Shown: positions 27,784-36,743 of the stretch, one piece after another
Layout: each line of letters starts with the position of its first letter
Numbering within the stretch: the stretch's first letter is position 1
NCBI RefSeq assembly: GCF_004514425.2
Contig: NZ_MYFN02000012.1
Coordinates: forward strand, 106,913 to 170,912
DNA from: Shinella sumterensis
Lineage (GTDB): Bacteria; Pseudomonadota; Alphaproteobacteria; Rhizobiales; Rhizobiaceae
Reading direction: 5' to 3'
DNA length: 64,000 bases
Position numbers and translations under genes: made by a program
Notes under the pieces: generated by a model
Database searches by the model: none
What the model was told of the DNA's origin: nothing
What the model saw: the letters and a program-made list of their open reading frames with translations, nothing else

Positions 27784-29223
27784 TTAAGCCGCCTCGGCCG
27801 CCTCTGTCGCTTCGACAACCTCGGTCTTTTCCTTTAGCTCGGGGAGGTTCACAGAGGTAACGCAAACCCGCATCTGCTGCCACGCAGGGCCGTCAGAGTA
27901 GGTTTTAAGGGTTATCGACTTGCGGCCTTCTTCGTGGCCCACAACAGAGGATATTGTGCTTTCCGCTATGCCAGCCCGCTCCGCCTCGGTGATGAACCAA
28001 CGACGGAAAGAATGGAAATTGACCAGACTGCGCCGCTGCCCCGGCTGCTTGTCGTCAACGCCGAGCTTCAAACGATACTGCCGGAACCGCTTTCCGAAGA
28101 CGTCGCCAGCATCACGCTCTTTGGCCAGTTCATCGAACAGCCAATCTTGTGGCCCTTTCCCCTTGGAACGGCGCTTGACGATCTCAAGGAGTTCCGGGTG
28201 CATTGGGACGCGTCGTTCCGCAGCGCCGGTCTTACCCTGTCTTATGTCGAAGTATCCGTTCCCCTTCTCGTCAATCGGGCATTCTTCGACCCATAGAGTG
28301 ACGATCTCGCTCTCTCTCATTCCAGAAAGGGCAGAGATGCGCATCGCATCGCTGAGTTGGGCTTCGAATGACTTACTCGTCCCGGCAGGGTACGGCGAGT
28401 ATATGAGTGTTTTGATCTCGTCCTTCGTGAAGGCGCGTTCTTTCTTCTTCCCGTTGCGCTCAACCCTTCGGCCACGCTCTGGGAGCTTTTGACGGTCCCA
28501 TGGGTTGTCACCAGCTACGTGACCTCGGATGATGAGGTAATCCCAATAGAGCTTGACGCTTCCCAAGTGCTTCCGTGCCGTTCGAACGTCGAGCGGTGCG
28601 ATGGCCTCGGAGTAGTAAGCTCCCGCTCTCGCACGAGTTATTTCATGGAGCGGCCATCCCTTAAGCTTGGCCCATCCCGCAAACCGTTTGATCAGGTTGC
28701 GGCGCTCGTCGGTAGTCTTTTTGGCAAGCTTCGCCTCGCTGAGATAGGCGTCAATGTGGTGATCGACGTCTACGCGCCCTTGGACGAGATTGAGGAACCG
28801 GTCACGTCCCTCCCTTCCGTGAGTGCGTTCGATCTCCTCGGCTTCTCGCTCAACGAACTCTCGGGGCGTATCGACATCCTCGTCTTCGATGTCTTCCGGG
28901 CGACGATGATAGATTTTGGCGGTCCAGCCCCAAGGATCGGCGGCGGCTTCCGCGATCTCTTTCGTCCATATTTCGGCCTTTTCTCGGATCACATCGATCA
29001 CAGGAGCCAACGCTCTGCCAAACTTGGCGTCCCGGAACAGCTTGTCTGTCTCCCGACGCAATTCGTCTCGTCTGGCCATCGCAGCGCGAATGTCACCGGT
29101 TTCAAGATTGATGAGATAGGCGCTCTTGCCGTCGAAGTGGGAGCGGATCGCTAGGGGAATGTCACGCTTGAACCAGTATTTCAAACCGCGCAAATTGAGA
29201 TAGCGCATCGAACTTTTTGCCAT
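27784..29223 (-). CDS. int: Tyrosine-type site-specific integrase of the island
   Basis: A 479-residue phage-type integrase. The N-terminus has a DUF6538-like arm-binding segment (MRYLNLRGLKYWFKRDIPLA), then a SAM-like core-binding domain (about 150-240). The catalytic residues are all visible: Arg303 (LSGMRESEI), Lys331 (QGKTGAAERRVP), His404 and Arg407 (NFHSFRRWF), His430 (VVGHEEG) and Tyr442 (LKTYSDG). Its start is 88 bp from the right attachment site. There is no clear Shine-Dalgarno; two TCAGACCAA repeats occupy that position, which suggests autorepression. Confidence 0.94.
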   Translation of the reverse strand: MAKSSMRYLNLRGLKYWFKRDIPLAIRSHFDGKSAYLINLETGDIRAAMARRDELRRETDKLFRDAKFGRALAPVIDVIREKAEIWTKEIAEAAADPWGWTAKIYHRRPEDIEDEDVDTPREFVEREAEEIERTHGREGRDRFLNLVQGRVDVDHHIDAYLSEAKLAKKTTDERRNLIKRFAGWAKLKGWPLHEITRARAGAYYSEAIAPLDVRTARKHLGSVKLYWDYLIIRGHVAGDNPWDRQKLPERGRRVERNGKKKERAFTKDEIKTLIYSPYPAGTSKSFEAQLSDAMRISALSGMRESEIVTLWVEECPIDEKGNGYFDIRQGKTGAAERRVPMHPELLEIVKRRSKGKGPQDWLFDELAKERDAGDVFGKRFRQYRLKLGVDDKQPGQRRSLVNFHSFRRWFITEAERAGIAESTISSVVGHEEGRKSITLKTYSDGPAWQQMRVCVTSVNLPELKEKTEVVEATEAAEAA

Positions 29224-29224
29224 T

Positions 29225-29246
29225 TCAGACCAATCACTCAGACCAA
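29225..29246 (+). repeat. Two TCAGACCAA repeats at the integrase start (candidate arm sites)
   Basis: TCAGACCAA at 29225-29233 and 29238-29246, same orientation as the three copies near the left end. They sit directly before the integrase start codon, so binding by integrase would both form the recombination complex and block its own expression. Confidence 0.65.
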
Positions 29247-29310
29247 CTTTAGTCCGCGATTATCATGCCTTATCAATGGCTTCAAGGGGTTAGACGCCAG
29301 TCGTGGAGGC

Positions 29311-29329
29311 CCCGCTTAGCTCCACCAAA
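29311..29329 (+). repeat. Right attachment site (attR core, tRNA-Ala 3' end copy)
   Basis: CCCGCTTAGCTCCACCAAA, identical over 19 bases to the 3' end of tRNA-Ala(GGC) at 19712-19730. No other part of a tRNA precedes it, so it is a partial copy made by integration. Confidence 0.92.
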
Positions 29330-29358
29330 CCTTCCCTAGAACCGAACGTTCTCCGCTC

Positions 29359-29628
29359 TTAAGGCTGCTCGCGCATGCCGGGTGTGGCTTCGCGCTGGTC
29401 GGCATCTTCGAGGTCGGTCTTCACCAGGAACGTGTCCGAGTGCTGGCGTGCGGCTTCGCGGAGTGCGGCGAGGTTGGGCTCGTCGTCTCCTTCGATCTCA
29501 CCGTTGCCCTGATCGATTTCGTGCTCGGCCTGATACCAGTGATCATCCGGCGTGCCGTCCGGCGCACCGGCCTGCTGCCACAGTTCGTAGGCGCGCTTGC
29601 GGATGCGATCTTCCCTTGTTTCGTCCAT
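29359..29628 (-). CDS. DUF2934 family protein
   Basis: An 89-residue soluble, acidic protein starting MDETREDRIRKRAYELWQQAG, followed by PDDHWYQAEHEID; this opening is the DUF2934 signature common in rhizobia. The rest is probably disordered. Function unknown. It is the first chromosomal gene after the island's right end. Confidence 0.8.
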   Translation of the reverse strand: MDETREDRIRKRAYELWQQAGAPDGTPDDHWYQAEHEIDQGNGEIEGDDEPNLAALREAARQHSDTFLVKTDLEDADQREATPGMREQP

Positions 29629-29778
29629 CTGTCTTCTCCCTTTGGTTCCGTAACGCGAGAACGAACCGGCCGGCAGGATGTTCCGTGAGCCCGGCGCCGC
29701 TTGCGCGATACCGTCGGCGAGAATAAGCAGATTGGGATGTATGTTCCATGACGCAGATCAGTCTTGCTGGGGACCACA

Positions 29779-30945
29779 ATGAGCTTCACCGAAACGACGA
29801 CCACATCATGGTTCTCCAGACTGAAGGGGGCGTTGATCAGGATCGTGATCGGCCTGATCCTCGTTGTCGCCTGCATCTGGCTGCTTTTCTGGAACGAAGG
29901 GCGCTCGGTGAAGACCTACAGGGCGCTTGTCGAAGGCGCCGGGCTCGTCGTCTCCGTCGACAACAGCCGCGTCGACCCGGCCAATGACGGCAAACTCGTC
30001 CATGTGTCCGGGCCGGTAAAGCCGGTCGGCGTGCCCGAGGACAATGTGCTCGGCATTTCGGCGGAAGGCGCGGCGGGCCTCGAACGCGTCGTCGAGATGT
30101 ACCAGTGGGTGGAAACATCCCGGTCGGAGACCCGCAAGCAGCTCGGCGGCGGCGAGGAAACCGTGACCACCTATTCCTACAGCAAGGAATGGAAGCGCGA
30201 TGCCGTCAACTCCAGCAATTTCCGTCAGGCTGGACACGACAATCCGAAAATGCCGATCGACGATGCGAGCTTCTTCGTTCCATCGGCGACGATCGGGGCC
30301 TTCAGCGTCGATGGCCGGGCCGCCGCGCGACTGGGCGACGAGCGGCCGATCCCGCTGAGCGCGTCGGACGCAACCCGCCTTGGCGAGGCCGCCGCCCTCG
30401 GCAAGCCGGCCTCCGTCGTCGTCGGTCAGGCGGTCTTTTCCAACAATCCGCAGAACCCCGAGATCGGCGACATCCGCATGTCCTTCACGCGCTCGGACAT
30501 CGACAGCGCAAGCTTCGTCGGCGCGCAACGCGGCGCGGGCCTCGTGCCCTATACGACCTCGAACGGACGGGCGCTCTTCCTGAGCCAGGCCGGCCTCGTG
30601 GAGGCGCCCGCCATGTTCGACGCGGCACAGAGCGAAAACACCGTCATCACCTGGCTGGTGCGCGCCGGCGGGCTCATCGGCCTGTTCATCGGCTTCGTCT
30701 TCATCCTGTCGATCCTCGGCGTCATCGCCGATCTCGTGCCCTTCATCGGTTCGATCGTCCGCTTCGGCACGACCGCGATCGCGCTGATCTTCACCCTTCT
30801 GATCGGCCCGAGCGTGATTGCCATCGCCTGGATCACCTACCGCCCGCTCATCGCCGTCGCCGTTCTGGCCGCCGGCATTGCGCTGGCGGCGGGCATCCTT
30901 TATCTGCGACGGGGCAAGGCGGCACCCGCCGCCGTACCGGCCTGA
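29779..30945 (+). CDS. TMEM43/LUMA-like membrane protein
   Basis: A 388-residue protein: one N-terminal membrane helix (IRIVIGLILVVACIWLLFWNEG), a large extracytoplasmic domain (about 40-280) with KLVHVSGPVKPVG and YQWVETSRSETRKQ, then three or four C-terminal helices from LVRAGGLIGLFIGFVFIL onward. WNEGRSVKT and the overall layout match the TMEM43 family, whose bacterial role is unknown. The start 29779 is chosen for its GGGGA ribosome site. Confidence 0.82.
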   Translation: MSFTETTTTSWFSRLKGALIRIVIGLILVVACIWLLFWNEGRSVKTYRALVEGAGLVVSVDNSRVDPANDGKLVHVSGPVKPVGVPEDNVLGISAEGAAGLERVVEMYQWVETSRSETRKQLGGGEETVTTYSYSKEWKRDAVNSSNFRQAGHDNPKMPIDDASFFVPSATIGAFSVDGRAAARLGDERPIPLSASDATRLGEAAALGKPASVVVGQAVFSNNPQNPEIGDIRMSFTRSDIDSASFVGAQRGAGLVPYTTSNGRALFLSQAGLVEAPAMFDAAQSENTVITWLVRAGGLIGLFIGFVFILSILGVIADLVPFIGSIVRFGTTAIALIFTLLIGPSVIAIAWITYRPLIAVAVLAAGIALAAGILYLRRGKAAPAAVPA

Positions 30946-30969
30946 CACGAAAAGCGGGGTAAGCGACGC

Positions 30970-31761
30970 GTGACCTTCTACATTTCGAAGATCTTCTGGC
31001 TCGTCGCACAACCCCTTTCGCTGGCCTTCTTCCTCATCGTCGCCGGCCTGCTCGCCGGTTTGCTGAAGTGGAACCGCATCAGGACGCTTTCGAGCGTTCT
31101 GGCCGCGCTGGTCCTGTTCCTCACCCTGTTCACGACGACAGGCGCGGTGCTGCTGCAGACGCTGGAGGACCGCATCCCCCGCGCCGCGCTGCCCGAGGGC
31201 GGACCGGCCTGCATCATCACGCTCGGCGGCGGCTTCGAGGCTGACGTCACCACCGCGCGCGGCGGTTACGAGATGAACCAGGCGGGGGATCGCTTCGTGG
31301 AGACGCTGCGGCTTGCCCGCGAGTTTCCACAGGCGCGCATCCTGATTTCCGGCGGCGACGGCTCCCTGAGCGGTGATTTCGAAGGCGACGCGGTGATCGG
31401 CAGCCGCTTCCTCGCGGCCTTCGGCATTCCCGAAACCCGGCTCATCCGCGAGGGGGGATCGCGCGATACGTTCGAGAATGCGGATTACACGCAGGCGCTG
31501 CTTGCCGAAAACGGCCTGGAACGCTGCCTCCTCGTCACCTCGGCCTTTCATATGCCGCGCTCGATCGGGCTCTTCCGCAAACGCGGTCTCGAGATGCTGC
31601 CCTGGCCGACCGATTTCCGTACGACCGGCAAGGCGAGCCTCGGCCTCGACCTGACCCAGCCTTCGGTCAACAGCCAGTTGATGACGATGGCCGTTCGCGA
31701 GTGGATCGGGCTCGCCTTCTATTCCATGGCCGGCCGCACGAGCGCGTTCCTGCCGGAATAG
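30970..31761 (+). CDS. YdcF/DUF218 family envelope protein
   Basis: A 263-residue protein with two N-terminal membrane helices (FWLVAQPLSLAFFLIVAGLL and LAALVLFLTLFTTTGAV) and a DUF218 domain: CIITLGGGFE, ARILISGGDGS, GGSRDTFENADY and LLVTSAFHMPRSIGLFRKRG, the arrangement of ElyC/SanA-like proteins linked to envelope carbon metabolism. The start is a GTG with GGGGTAAG upstream. Follows the TMEM43-like gene by 24 bp, probably co-transcribed. Confidence 0.88.
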   Translation: MTFYISKIFWLVAQPLSLAFFLIVAGLLAGLLKWNRIRTLSSVLAALVLFLTLFTTTGAVLLQTLEDRIPRAALPEGGPACIITLGGGFEADVTTARGGYEMNQAGDRFVETLRLAREFPQARILISGGDGSLSGDFEGDAVIGSRFLAAFGIPETRLIREGGSRDTFENADYTQALLAENGLERCLLVTSAFHMPRSIGLFRKRGLEMLPWPTDFRTTGKASLGLDLTQPSVNSQLMTMAVREWIGLAFYSMAGRTSAFLPE

Positions 31762-31762
31762 G

Positions 31763-32236
31763 CTACTTCTTCGAGATCGTCTCGAAACGGGCATTGCGCA
31801 CCCGGATCGTCATCACGCAGTATTCGCTGTCGTCGCGGCCGCAGCTGGCGGCATTGGCCTTCAGCTCCAGCACCATGTTTCCGAACCGCTTCTTCATGTC
31901 GTAGCCGTAGAGATCGGCGATCGCCGCGAGGAAGAACCCGCCCTCGGCGACGCGGATATAGAAGTGGTGCGGGCAGCCGACATTGCCGCAGAGACCGCCC
32001 GGCACGCCATCGCAGTTGACCGCGCCGAGATTGAAGATCGCGTCCACCAGACGGTCGTTGTTGAAGTCGACATAGTCGGCGAAATCCTCGCCATAGACCG
32101 CCGTCTTGCAGCGCTTGGCGACCTCCGCCTGCACGGCGGACAGCGCATCGGGCACGATGTTGGAGGCGCGGGCCGGCATCGCCATCAAAACGATGGCGGC
32201 GGAGAGGAGCGCCAGAAAACTCATGCGGATAGCCAT
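31763..32236 (-). CDS. Secreted protein, unknown function
   Basis: A 157-residue protein with a signal peptide (MSFLALLSAAIVLMAMPARA, cleavage before SNI). The mature part has six cysteines including GGLCGNVGCPHHFYI, and a VDFNNDRLVDAIF segment that resembles a calcium-binding loop (DxNxDxxxD-like). It converges on the YdcF gene with 1 bp between stops. No family recognised. Confidence 0.72.
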   Translation of the reverse strand: MAIRMSFLALLSAAIVLMAMPARASNIVPDALSAVQAEVAKRCKTAVYGEDFADYVDFNNDRLVDAIFNLGAVNCDGVPGGLCGNVGCPHHFYIRVAEGGFFLAAIADLYGYDMKKRFGNMVLELKANAASCGRDDSEYCVMTIRVRNARFETISKK

Positions 32237-32365
32237 CTCTCAAACCTTTCCATGGCACGCGATTCGGTCATTATGGGCCGCTGACGGCGCGCGGCGTGAT
32301 TCTGCCGGCGCACTCTACTGCGGCAAGGCTGTCGCGAGGCTTGGCCCGCATGAGGGGGGAACACC

Positions 32366-33001
32366 GTGTCGATCCTGGAACTGCTTGACTATACGGGGGT
32401 GGCCGTCTTTGCCGCGACCGGCGCGCTTTCGGCCTCGCGCAAGCAGCTCGACATCATCGGCTTCCTGTTTCTTGCAGCCGCCACGGGCATCGGCGGCGGT
32501 ACGTTCCGCGATGTCATTCTCGGGGCCACGCCCGTTTTCTGGGTGGTGAACCCGACCTATCTCATCGTCTGCGTCTCGGTCGCGCTCATCGTCTTCGTGC
32601 TCGCGCACCGCATCGAATCCCGTTACCGCCTGCTGCTGTGGCTGGATGCGATGGGTGTGTCGGCCTATTGCGTGATGGGGGCAGCCAAGGGCTTCGCGGC
32701 AACCGGATCGCCGACGGTGGCCATTACCACCGGCGTGCTGACGGCAAGCTTCGGCGGGATCATCCGCGACCTGCTGGCGGGAGAGCCTTCGGTGCTGCTG
32801 CGCCCGGAGATCTACGTCACCGCCGCCCTCATCGGTGCGGCGGGCTTCACGGCGGCAACGGTCGCGGGCGCGCCGCTCTGGCTGGCATCGGCCATCGGCA
32901 TCGCCGCAGCCTTCATCGTGCGCGGCGGCGCGTTGAAGTTCGGCTGGCGGTTTCCGGTCTACAAGGCCCGGCCCGGTCGCCACCCCGACGATGTGATGTA
33001 G
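32366..33001 (+). CDS. TRIC-type/UPF0126 (YicG-like) membrane channel protein
   Basis: A 211-residue protein of about seven helices made of two repeats: DYTGVAVFAATGALSASRKQ with GIGGGTFRDVILG, and DAMGVSAYCVMGAAKG with ASFGGIIRDLLAGEP. These GGGxxRD repeats are the signature of bacterial trimeric intracellular cation channel homologues. Start GTG 32366. Converges with irr. Confidence 0.9.
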   Translation: MSILELLDYTGVAVFAATGALSASRKQLDIIGFLFLAAATGIGGGTFRDVILGATPVFWVVNPTYLIVCVSVALIVFVLAHRIESRYRLLLWLDAMGVSAYCVMGAAKGFAATGSPTVAITTGVLTASFGGIIRDLLAGEPSVLLRPEIYVTAALIGAAGFTAATVAGAPLWLASAIGIAAAFIVRGGALKFGWRFPVYKARPGRHPDDVM

Positions 33002-33006
33002 AAATT

Positions 33007-33426
33007 TCAGCCCTTGCGCGGACGCAGGCGGATGATCACGTCGACATGGGCGATTTCCATGCCTTCCGGCGGCTCGGGCAGGTTTCCGATCTCGATATTG
33101 CTCACGGGAATGTCGAGGACGTGGTTTTCACCTTCAACGAAAAAGTGATGGTGATCGGAAACGTTGGTATCGAAATAGGTCTTCGAGCTTTCGACCGCGA
33201 GCACGCGGATCATGCCCGCTTCGGTGAACTGGTGCAGCGTGTTGTAGACGGTGGCCAGCGAGACCGGAACGCCGGCGGTGACGGCTTCCTCGTGCAGTTC
33301 CTCCACCGTGAGGTGGCGGTCGCCCTTGGCGAAAAGCAGGTCGGCAAGGGCCACACGCTGGCGCGTCGGGCGCAGGCCGCAATGGCGCAGGCGCTCTTCG
33401 ATGGGCATCTCGTGTGCATGCGTCAT
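33007..33426 (-). CDS. irr: Fur-family iron response regulator Irr
   Basis: Haem-responsive transcription factor controlling iron and haem genes in rhizobia. The 139 residues include a winged helix (LRHCGLRPTRQRVALADLLF, SLATVYNTLHQF) and the metal/haem region DHHHFFVEGENHVLDIP with the HHH motif typical of Irr. No N-terminal haem regulatory Cys-Pro motif is seen, as in most rhizobia outside Bradyrhizobium. It is divergent from fabA, a gene order kept in Rhizobiaceae. Confidence 0.93.
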   Translation of the reverse strand: MTHAHEMPIEERLRHCGLRPTRQRVALADLLFAKGDRHLTVEELHEEAVTAGVPVSLATVYNTLHQFTEAGMIRVLAVESSKTYFDTNVSDHHHFFVEGENHVLDIPVSNIEIGNLPEPPEGMEIAHVDVIIRLRPRKG

Positions 33427-33741
33427 GATCGACGTATCCGCTTGTCTGGCCTTGAACTCTAATCCTGAACTTTCGATATAACTTTTGCTGGAGCGGTATT
33501 CAATAGGATTACGTCGGCTTCAACACGCGCAACATGCGGAAAAACCGGGCTCCCACCCGCCGTTCTGTACTTTGCACTGGCTGTCATGGCGAGCATCATG
33601 TATGCGGACAGCGGAAACAACGTCTCGCCCTGACAGGGCGCGGCGAGAAGACGAGGAGTTCAGGGGCGCTTCAATCCGCATCCTGCCTCCACCAAATCCA
33701 TGCGAACCAAGGGTCGCTCAAGACCGGGGATGAGACATTCG
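33427..33741. other. irr-fabA divergent intergenic region
   Basis: About 315 bases holding the two divergent promoters. The irr-proximal part is AT-rich (33470-33515). No clear iron-control element, RNA or additional gene was recognised. Confidence 0.4.
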
Positions 33742-34257
33742 ATGACGAGCAGGCAATCCAGCTACAACTACGAGGAAATTCTGGCCTGCGGCCGTGGCGA
33801 GCTTTTCGGCCCCGGCAACGCACAGCTTCCTCTGCCGCCTATGCTGATGGTCCACCGCATCACCGATATTTCCGAAACCGGCGGCGCCTTCGACAAGGGC
33901 TATATCCGCGCCGAATACGATGTGAAGCCGGACGACTGGTATTTCCCCTGTCACTTCCAGGGCAACCCGATCATGCCGGGCTGCCTTGGCCTCGACGGCA
34001 TGTGGCAGCTGACCGGCTTCTTCCTCGGCTGGCTCGGCGAGCCCGGCCGCGGCATGGCGCTGTCCACGGGCGAAGTGAAGTTCAAGGGCATGGTTCGTCC
34101 CGATACCAAGCTCCTCGAATACGGCATCGACTTCAAGCGCGTGATGCGCGGCCGCCTCGTGCTCGGCACGGCGGACGGCTGGCTGAAGGCCGATGGCGAA
34201 ACCATCTATCAGGCGAGCGACCTGCGCGTCGGCCTGTCGAAGGACAAGGAAGCTTAA
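33742..34257 (+). CDS. fabA: 3-hydroxyacyl-[acyl carrier protein] dehydratase/isomerase FabA
   Basis: Dehydrates 3-hydroxydecanoyl-ACP and isomerises the product to cis-3-decenoyl-ACP, the branch point for unsaturated fatty acids. With the start at 33742 it has 171 residues, the family length, and shows the active-site His71 in [13 protein letters not shown] and Asp85 in LGLDGMWQ. Two earlier in-frame ATGs exist but would lengthen the protein abnormally. First gene of fabA-fabB-fabI. Confidence 0.96.
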   Translation: MTSRQSSYNYEEILACGRGELFGPGNAQLPLPPMLMVHRITDISETGGAFDKGYIRAEYDVKPDDWYFPCHFQGNPIMPGCLGLDGMWQLTGFFLGWLGEPGRGMALSTGEVKFKGMVRPDTKLLEYGIDFKRVMRGRLVLGTADGWLKADGETIYQASDLRVGLSKDKEA

Positions 34258-34332
34258 GGGCGGCGCCAGCCACCGGCAGCCTGAGGGCGGCATTCGCCCT
34301 CACCATGAGACGTTCTAGAAAAGGTCATGAAT

Positions 34333-35556
34333 ATGAGACGGGTAGTTGTCACGGGCTTGGGGATCGTATCCTCGATCGGGAACAATGCTGACGAGGTGAC
34401 GGCTTCGCTGCGCGACGCGCGCTCGGGCATCAGCTTCTCGCAGGATTTCGCCGACCACGGCTTCAAGTGCCAGGTCTGGGGTTCGCCTAATATCGACACC
34501 ACGGAACTCGTCGATCGCCGGGCCGCCCGCTTCCTCTCCCAGGGCGGTGCGTGGAACCACGTCGCCATGAAGCAGGCGATCGCCGATGCCGGCCTGGAAG
34601 AGGCCGACTATGCCGCCAATCCGCGCGCGGGCATCATCATGGGTTCGGGCGGTCCTTCCACCCGCACGCTGATCGAAGCCGCCGAAATCACGCTCAAGAA
34701 CAACTCGCCCAAGCGCATCGGCCCCTTTGCCGTGCCGAAGGCTATGTCGTCCACGGCATCCGCGACGCTCGCCACCTGGTTCAAGATCCATGGCGTCAAC
34801 TACTCGATCTCGTCGGCCTGCTCGACATCGGCGCATTGCATCGGCAATGCCGCCGAGATGATCCAGTGGGGCAAGCAGGACCTCATGTTCGCCGGCGGCC
34901 ACGAGGATCTGGACTGGACCATGTCGAACCTGTTCGACGCGATGGGCGCCATGTCCTCCAAGTACAACGACACGCCCGCCACGGCCTCGCGCGCCTATGA
35001 CGCGACCCGTGACGGCTTCGTCATTGCCGGCGGTGCTGGCGTCCTGGTTCTGGAGGAACTGGAACACGCCAAGGCGCGCGGCGCGAAGATCTATGCCGAA
35101 ATCACCGGCTACGGCGCGACGTCGGACGGTTACGACATGGTTGCCCCGTCGGGCGAAGGCGCGGTGCGCTGCATGCGCCAGGCGCTCGCCACCGTGAAGG
35201 GCGATGTCGACTACATCAACACGCACGGCACCTCGACGCCCGTCGGCGATTCCAAGGAGATCGGCGCGATCCGCGAAGTCTTCGGCGACAAGATCCCGCA
35301 TATCCAGTCGACCAAGTCGCTGACCGGCCACTCGCTGGGTGCCGCCGGCGTGCAGGAATCGATCTACGGCCTGCTGATGATGCAGGCGGGTTTCATCGGC
35401 GAGAGCGCGCATATCACCGAGCTCGACCCGGAATTCGACGGCGTTCCGATCGTGCGCAAGCGCATCGACAATGCGAAGATCGATACGGTTCTTTCCAATT
35501 CCTTCGGTTTCGGCGGCACGAACGCCACGCTGGTCTTCCAGCGCCACAACGGATGA
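34333..35556 (+). CDS. fabB: 3-oxoacyl-[acyl carrier protein] synthase I FabB
   Basis: Condensing enzyme that elongates cis-unsaturated acyl-ACP. The 407 residues hold catalytic Cys163 in [13 protein letters not shown] and the two histidines in [11 protein letters not shown] and [12 protein letters not shown], plus the ending [13 protein letters not shown]. The ATG at 34333 is chosen because AAGG lies 8 bp upstream; the ATG at 34327 is too close. Lies between fabA and fabI. Confidence 0.95.
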   Translation: MRRVVVTGLGIVSSIGNNADEVTASLRDARSGISFSQDFADHGFKCQVWGSPNIDTTELVDRRAARFLSQGGAWNHVAMKQAIADAGLEEADYAANPRAGIIMGSGGPSTRTLIEAAEITLKNNSPKRIGPFAVPKAMSSTASATLATWFKIHGVNYSISSACSTSAHCIGNAAEMIQWGKQDLMFAGGHEDLDWTMSNLFDAMGAMSSKYNDTPATASRAYDATRDGFVIAGGAGVLVLEELEHAKARGAKIYAEITGYGATSDGYDMVAPSGEGAVRCMRQALATVKGDVDYINTHGTSTPVGDSKEIGAIREVFGDKIPHIQSTKSLTGHSLGAAGVQESIYGLLMMQAGFIGESAHITELDPEFDGVPIVRKRIDNAKIDTVLSNSFGFGGTNATLVFQRHNG

Positions 35557-35561
35557 CAGGC

Positions 35562-36368
35562 ATGACGGGGATCATGAACGGCAAGCGCGGCCTCATCATG
35601 GGGGTCGCGAACAACCACTCCATCGCATGGGGCATCTCACAGAAGCTCGCGAGCCAGGGCGCGGAACTCGCCTTTACCTATCAGGGTGAGGCGCTCGGCA
35701 AGCGGGTGAAGCCGCTGGCCGCCGAGCTCGGCTCCGATTTCGTCATTCCCTGCGATGTCGAGGACATCGCATCGGTCGACGCCACGATCGAGGCGATCAA
35801 GGAAAAGTGGGGCAAGCTCGACTTCGTGGTGCATGCCATCGGCTTTTCCGACAAGAACGAGCTGAAGGGCCTCTATGCGAACACCACGCGTGAAAACTTC
35901 TCGCGCACGATGGTGATCTCCTGCTTCTCCTTCACCGAAATCGCCAAGCGTGCGGCCGAGCTGATGACGGACGGCGGCGCGATGCTGACGCTGACCTATG
36001 GCGGTTCCACCCGCATCATGCCGAACTACAACGTCATGGGTGTTGCCAAGGCGGCCCTCGAAGCCTCCGTGCGCTACCTCGCCGGCGACTACGGCCCGCA
36101 GGGCATCCGTGTGAATGCGATCTCCGCGGGCCCGATCCGGACGCTGGCAGGTGCGGGCATCTCGGATGCGCGCGCCATGCTCTCCTGGCAGCAGAAGAAC
36201 GCACCGCTACGCCGCACCGTCACGATCGAGGATGTCGGCAATTCGGCGCTTTACCTGCTTTCCGACCTGTCGAGCGGCGTGACCGGCGAAATCCACTATG
36301 TGGATTCCGGCTACAACATCACCTCCATGCCGACGCTGGAGCGGCTGGCCAAGGCAGACAGCGAGTAA
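35562..36368 (+). CDS. fabI: Enoyl-[acyl carrier protein] reductase FabI (NADH)
   Basis: Reduces enoyl-ACP in the last step of each fatty-acid elongation cycle. It is a short-chain-dehydrogenase fold with GKRGLIMGVANNHSIAWGI at the nucleotide site, VVHAIGFSDKNELKG, and the Tyr-x6-Lys catalytic pair in MPNYNVMGVAKAALE, which is the FabI spacing. The start 35562 gives the family opening MTGIMNGKRG; an ATG at 35553 overlapping the fabB stop is possible. Confidence 0.94.
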   Translation: MTGIMNGKRGLIMGVANNHSIAWGISQKLASQGAELAFTYQGEALGKRVKPLAAELGSDFVIPCDVEDIASVDATIEAIKEKWGKLDFVVHAIGFSDKNELKGLYANTTRENFSRTMVISCFSFTEIAKRAAELMTDGGAMLTLTYGGSTRIMPNYNVMGVAKAALEASVRYLAGDYGPQGIRVNAISAGPIRTLAGAGISDARAMLSWQQKNAPLRRTVTIEDVGNSALYLLSDLSSGVTGEIHYVDSGYNITSMPTLERLAKADSE

Positions 36369-36373
36369 CGAAC

Positions 36374-36404
36374 AAACGGCGCGGAGTTACACTTCGCGCC
36401 GTTT
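36374..36404 (+). terminator. Intrinsic terminator after fabI
   Basis: A 10-bp stem AAACGGCGCG (36374-36383) with CGCGCCGTTT (36395-36404) around an 11-base loop, followed by CTCCTT. The next gene is convergent. Confidence 0.8.
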
Positions 36405-36416
36405 CTCCTTGATCGA

Positions 36417-36644
36417 TCAAAGCACCAAGAGAATACCGACAAGCAGCACCATCGCGACCAGGATGCCAAGCAGCATCGTGCGCACGCGGCTGTTCATTTC
36501 GATCGGCTTGCCATCTGCCCCTCGCCTCAAGAAAGCGAGCGGCGATTCGGAAGGCGGCGTATGCCCCTCCCCCTGTTTCACGTCCTTGGCGATGACTTCC
36601 GCCACGTCTTCCATGATCGGCGGTCTGGCAGGTCCAAAAGCCAT
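36417..36644 (-). CDS. Small tail-anchored-like membrane protein, unknown function
   Basis: A 75-residue product with a soluble N-terminal part (MAFGPARPPIMEDVAEVIAK, acidic/basic mixed) and a single C-terminal membrane helix TMLLGILVAMVLLVGILLVL. Such a layout inserts with the N-terminus in the cytoplasm. No family recognised. Confidence 0.65.
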   Translation of the reverse strand: MAFGPARPPIMEDVAEVIAKDVKQGEGHTPPSESPLAFLRRGADGKPIEMNSRVRTMLLGILVAMVLLVGILLVL

Positions 36645-36743
36645 TGCAGGCCTCCTGAACGGCTACGGTCCCGTCATGGTGGACCTGTTTCAGGAAAATG
36701 GCAATCGGCGCAAGCGGAAGCCGACGCCGGTCCCCCCTGAACC

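Noticed and set aside
29806..31794. A 662-codon minus-strand frame opposite the TMEM43-like and YdcF-like genes
   Set aside because: The plus strand has two proteins with clear membrane topology and family motifs and ribosome sites; the minus frame is His/Arg/Asp-rich shadow.
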